The translations under genes and the position numbers were made by a program. From Costus lasius (Eukaryota; Streptophyta; Magnoliopsida; Zingiberales; Costaceae), in the NCBI GenBank assembly GCA_027563935.2, contig CM050448.1, positions 63,229,843-63,293,842 on the forward strand: 64,000 bases of DNA, written 5' to 3'. Positions 59,711 through 64,000 of the stretch are shown here, in pieces. The notes under the pieces are model-generated. The model ran no database searches, was not told the origin of the DNA, and saw only the letters and a program-made list of their open reading frames with translations. Position 1 is the first letter of the stretch. Each line of letters starts with the position of its first letter.

Positions 59711-60860
59711 ATGACCACTAGATTAGGAGCCCCCTATCAGAATCCTACTACCCAAGTGCCTATTACGAATCAGGAAGGAACTCTGCCTAGGGTAGAGTCA
59801 ATCAAATTGTTGTCCACACGTTTGGACGCGATGGAAGTCATGTTTCATCTCCTAATGACCACGGTCCAAGACCTTTTGAACCGCGTGGTGGAACTCTGGA
59901 CTAAATGCACTGAACATAGACCCTCACTTAGCGTTCCCCCTCTGTTGAACCGCGTTGTGGAACTCTGGACTAATCCATGTGGGCTAAGGATGTTCCTCCC
60001 CCATGATACCTGAACCCGTGCAACCGCGAAGATGACGAGATCAGTCGTCTCACGTGCATTGACCCCTCCCCCCCCCCCCCCCATCTTTAATGGGAGTCTC
60101 GACCCCGCGTCTTCCTTGACTGGGCTGCAGCTGTTGACAACTACTTTGAGTGGAGTGCTATCTCCAACCACCTTAAGGTCAGTTATGTTCACCTTCTACT
60201 AACCGCCCCCGCTCGGTTGTATTGGATGAATGTTGAGCATCAATTTGTAGATCAGCATCTTCCCCCTATCACTCGAAGGGAGGAAATGTGCTACCGCCTT
60301 AAGGAAAATTATGTCCCACCCACGTATCGGAAGTGCCTCCTCGACTCATGTCGTGTCATCTGACAAGGGTCTGACTCGGTCGACGAGTACCACACTCGCT
60401 TTGATGAGCTCAGCATTCGCTGCAACCGTAAGGAGGTGCTGAGTTGTCCCCTTTGCGTCGCCCCGTCTATACGCCACCGGCACCAGCCCCATCTCCTCGC
60501 TTATAGGCCTTGCCGCATCCGACTCATGTTGGCCCTCACAGACCTCCGAGGGATGCACCGTGCGTTGCACCCCTGCCTAGTTTGACTTGGGACGAGAAGG
60601 GCAAGGCACCCGTCTCAGCTGCCCCTCCCGGTCCATGTCGCCATTGCAACGAAATTGGTCACTTCAACCAGGATTGTCCCTGTCGCTCCTTGCACATCAC
60701 ATCCAAGCGGCGCAACCCTCAGCCCCCTGCACCTCGCGGCCCACCTCTGCCCCAAGAGGATGGCCCACAATGCTACTCGAATAAGGAGCTGAGCCCTAGA
60801 CTCACCATGGCCATCGTACGCTGCACTCTCATCCACACCCCTCCTCCGTCTGAGGATTGA
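59711..60860 (+). pseudogene. GypB-1 Gag, decayed (Ty3/gypsy)
   Basis: Starts at an ATG at 59711 with a helical N-terminus, then a retrotransposon Gag core with a DPASS/W-rich region and a REEMCYRLKENYVPPTYRKCLL segment near 60280-60340, and a zinc knuckle CRHCNEIGHFNQDC near 60640. A run of 15 C (60068-60082), stops and frameshifts break it. A short phrase around NRVVELWT is repeated (about 59878 and 59948). Confidence 0.8.
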
Positions 60861-60899
60861 GAGCATACAAGCATCTTTTACACTTACATTAAGTGCAAT

Positions 60900-61160
60900 T
60901 GCCACTCTTGTAAGATTGTGATAGATGGTGGTAGCAATCTTATTGTTGTGTCGAGGTCCGTGGTCACCCGTTTCGACCTCACCATGGAGCCACACCCTAA
61001 GCTATACTTGATTGCTTGGGTTGACACCGCTAGCCTCCCCATCACCCACCACTACCAAGTCCCCATTTACTTCAGGGATTATACCAACAAGGTCTGGTGG
61101 GACATCACCTCCATGGATGTTGCCCATGTCCTCCTTGGCCGCCCTTGGATCTACGATTAG
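60900..61160 (+). pseudogene. GypB-1 protease remnant
   Basis: A frame with IDGGSNLIVVS, the position of the retroviral-type aspartic protease DSGAT motif, and later DVAHVLLGRPWIYD, a typical gypsy protease end. A stop at 61158-61160 closes it. The active-site Gly-Gly-Ser in place of Ser-Gly-Ala suggests decay. Confidence 0.75.
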
Positions 61161-62600
61161 GACATCATCCACTATGGTCATTCTAACACCTACGTCTTCC
61201 AGCACGGTGGACGTAAAATCTGCTTGACCCTGGCTCTGCCCAAGGAGCTGCGGGCCTCCACATCCAAGGGGCTCATCACGCCCACCCAGCCGGCCCAACC
61301 TGCAACCAAGCCGGTCACCCTTGTGAGCCCTAGCTCGCTCGTCCATGAAGCCCATAAGACCAAGGTGGTCTACGCTCTCATGGTGCGCGAGGTTTCCATT
61401 CGGCCTTCCCTTGGCCCGCGAAATTCAGCACGTGATTGACCTTGTTCTTCGGGCATCTTTGCCCAACTTGCCCCACTATCACCTTAACCCTATTGAACAC
61501 ATAGAGCTCAACTGGCAAGTCGATGACTTGTTGTCCAACGGCTTTATTTGTGAAAGCTTGAGCCCCTGTGCTATCCTGGCCCTTCTCACGCCTAAGAAAG
61601 ATGGCTCTTGGCATATGTGTATTGATTGACGGGCAATCAATTGCATCATCGTCAAGTATAGGTTTCAGCAAGCTTGACCTTCGAAGCGGATACCACCATG
61701 TCCGCATCTGCGAAGGGGGGCGGCCTCTATGAATGTTTGATTATGCCCTTCGGCCTTGCTAATGCCCTTCGACTTTCATGCTTTGAAGAGCCAAGTGTTG
61801 AAGCCTTACATGGGGAAATTCCCCGTCATCTACTTTGACAACATCCTCATCTACAGCCATACCCACGATGACCACCTTGCACACCTTAGGCTGATGTTTG
61901 AGCTTTTCTGCAAGAAACATCTATTCCTTAACGCAAAGAAGTGCACCTTTCTAGACACCCAAGTTCACTTATTGGGCTTCATTGTGGCGGCCCAATGCCT
62001 TATGGTTGTACCCGCTAAGATTGGGGCCATTCAGCAATGGCCCGAGCTCGAGTCTGTCATCGAGGTCCACAGCTTTCTCGACCTCGCAGCCTTCTACTGC
62101 CACTTCATCAAGGGGTTCAGCAACATTGCCTCCCCTATGACGACGTGCGCCAAGCATGAGGACTTCTCTTTGACCCCCGCGGTTAGACGTGCATTCCTAG
62201 CCTTGAAAGATATCATAACCTCTGCCCCTATCCTTCACCTCCCTGACTTCTCGAAAGTCTTCGAGGTCGGCTTTGATGCCTCCGGCACCAGCATCGGTGG
62301 CACCCTTAGTCAGGAGGGCCACCCCATTGCCTTCTTCAGCGAGAAGCTAAATGATGTGCGCTAACGTTACTCCACATACAACAAGGAGATTTACGCCATT
62401 GTTTAGTTCCTTAGGCAATGGCATCATTACCTCCTACACACAGAGTTCATCCTTTATAGTGATCACCAGGCCCTCTCTTTCCTTAACGCGTAGAAGAAAC
62501 TCGCCCCTCGCATTGTGAAGTGGATTGAGATTCTTCAGCAAAACCCCTTTGTGACTAACCCCAAGGCCAGTAAGGACAACATCGTGGCCGATGCCCTTAG
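61161..62600 (+). pseudogene. GypB-1 RT-RNase H remnant
   Basis: RT begins around 61420-61625 (HYHLNPIEHIELNWQVDDLL, then LLTPKKDGSWHMCID), with a gap and frameshift before 61756. The catalytic centre reads YFDNILIYS where gypsy elements have YxDDILIYS. RNase H follows with FDASGTSIGG, FFSEKLNDVR and a later YSDHQALSFL. Stops at several Gln and Trp positions break the frame. Confidence 0.85.
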
Positions 62601-63712
62601 CTGCGTCCGCTCCTTGTTGTGTGTATTGTCCTCATCCATTTCCACCTTGGACCACATCCGTGATGAGTACGCGAACTGCCCCAACTTCGGTCCCGTGCTC
62701 GCTCAGCTTCTTGCCTCCGACTCACCGGACCTGCCTTACCGTATTCATGATGGTTACCTAACCAATTGTGCATCCCTCGCTCATCGTTGCGTGAGCACCT
62801 CCTGCTAGAGCTCCACGCTGGTGGTGCCATCGAGCACCATGCCTGCGACAAGACCCCTGAATTGGCTGAAGACCGATTCTTTAGGCCCACTCTTCGTAAG
62901 GTTGTAGACAGGGTTATCCGCCACTGTGGCACATGCCAACGTGCCAAACCCCAACCACCTAACACCTATCTCTACACCCTGTTGCCTATTCTCCATGGTC
63001 CATGGCTCGAGATTAGCATGAACTTTGTCCCCGGTTTACCCCGCATGGCCTCGCGCCACGACTCCATCTTTTTTGTCATGGATCGCTTCTCTAACATGGC
63101 ACACTTTGTGCCTTGTTCCAAGACAGCCGATGCATCCCACATTGCACATCTCTTTGTCAAAGAGATCATTCGCCTACATGGCCTCCGACTCACCAGCATA
63201 TCCAACCGTGACACCCGGTTCGTTGGTCACTTTTGAAGGTCCCTCTGGTCCCTATTGGGCACCACAGTCCGGTACTCATCCCCATACCATCCGCAGATCG
63301 ATGATCAAATGGAGGTTGTTAACTGTAGTTTGTGGAATCTTCTGCGTTGCTTAGCTTGTGACTTCCCATGCCATTGGGCTGATCATCTTCCTATTGTAGA
63401 GTTTGCGTATAACTGCGCCTTCAATTGGTCCACCGGGTTGAGTCCCTTCCAAGTTCTGCTCGGGCACCAACCTAGAAAGCCTATAGATATGCATATCGTC
63501 CCTGCCCTCCCCTTCTATCCATGAGTCTGCTCATGCATTTGCATCCCATATCACAGGATTACACAATCAGATTCACCGCCGGATCTACTTGAGCAATACC
63601 CGGTATGCAGCTGAGGCCAACGAACATCGTATGCCACACCATTTTGAGGTGGGTGAGTGTGTGATGGTGTGTATCCACCCCGAGCGCCTAACATCCAGAG
63701 CCAATTGGAAAT
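62601..63712 (+). pseudogene. GypB-1 integrase remnant, cut by a CopA LTR
   Basis: The zinc-binding part has LHAGG...EHHACD and HCGTCQRAK. The catalytic core reads PWLEISMNFVPGLPR and ISNRDTRFVGHF, where relatives have SMDFV and SDRD, so both aspartates are Asn. The glutamate part (QMEVVN) is kept. Frame breaks lie near 62808 and 63235. The C-terminal segment (FQVLLGHQPRKP...) runs to 63712, where a CopA LTR interrupts it, so any chromodomain and the 3' LTR are not in the window. The residues resemble chromovirus-type gypsy integrases, but this is not certain. Confidence 0.82.
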
Positions 63713-64000
63713 TGTTGGGGTATGCCCTTAAGGCTAATGTTTGAGGCCTTTGGGATTGTATAAGTATCATGTAATAAACTTTTGTGTTTATAAAGGCATG
63801 GTTATTATTCAGGTTGTTACCTTGTCTGCTGTAATAAGTGTACTACTGAATAATGTCTCAAAGCTGTTCAGCTTGGCTGACATGCTCTATGTCCTTAGTC
63901 GAGATATCTTGGTGAACATGAGACAGCCTTGATATGATTGAGACTAATATGAGTGCTAATCTTATAGGATGCTTCGAGCATGGAATAAGATGTAGACTCA
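63713..64000 (+). repeat. CopA-4, start of an LTR at the window edge
   Basis: The first 288 bases of a plus-strand CopA LTR, identical to the CopA-1 LTR by eye. GAAAT at 63708-63712 would be the left target-site duplication. Whether this is a solo LTR or a whole element cannot be told here. Confidence 0.92.

Overview
This window is plant nuclear DNA made almost entirely of nested LTR retrotransposons. I see no host gene, tRNA, rRNA or CRISPR array. The evidence for a plant is Ty1/copia and Athila-type Ty3/gypsy polyproteins, tRNA-iMet primer-binding sites (TGGTATCAGAGC), long LTRs of 1.5-1.9 kb, and stop codons that look like decay of methylated CG/CHG sites. The dense nesting suggests pericentromeric or other gene-poor DNA of a large-genome plant. 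I cannot name the species. Family names below are local labels.

CopA is a Ty1/copia family with LTRs of about 1.7 kb that start TGTTGGGGTATG. CopA-1 (1020-10114, +) is complete, with LTRs that look identical, target-site duplication CAATG and an unbroken 1291-residue Gag-Pol. CopA-2 (39227-48318, -) and CopA-3 (49656-58750, -) are structurally complete but have broken reading frames. There are two solo LTRs (22105-23793, - and 31168-32844, +), an LTR remnant (about 31081-33972, -), and the start of another young copy at the right edge (63713-64000, +).

CopB is a related copia family with LTRs of about 1.9 kb that start TGTTGGTGTATATG. It survives only as broken copies: CopB-1 (1-12660, -, split by CopA-1), CopB-2 (15694-21144, -) and CopB-3 (21145-26447, +, split by a CopA solo LTR).

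An Athila-type gypsy family (GypA) has three remnants. 14116-15693 (+) is a derivative without pol. 26448-31080 (-) holds the end of integrase, a 3' region and part of an LTR. 33973-38726 (+) holds a broken accessory ORF, a 3' region and an LTR. A second gypsy element (GypB, 58920-63712, +) keeps a 5' LTR and decayed gag, protease, RT, RNase H and integrase. A separate 449-bp near-perfect inverted repeat (12914-13828) is not assigned to any family.

Order of events: the gypsy remnants and CopB copies are oldest, CopA-2 and CopA-3 came later, and CopA-1 and the right-edge copy are most recent. CopA-1 is the only plausible autonomous element here. The least expected signals are in RNA leaders and 3' regions: repeated small hairpins whose stems covary while loops or bulges stay fixed.
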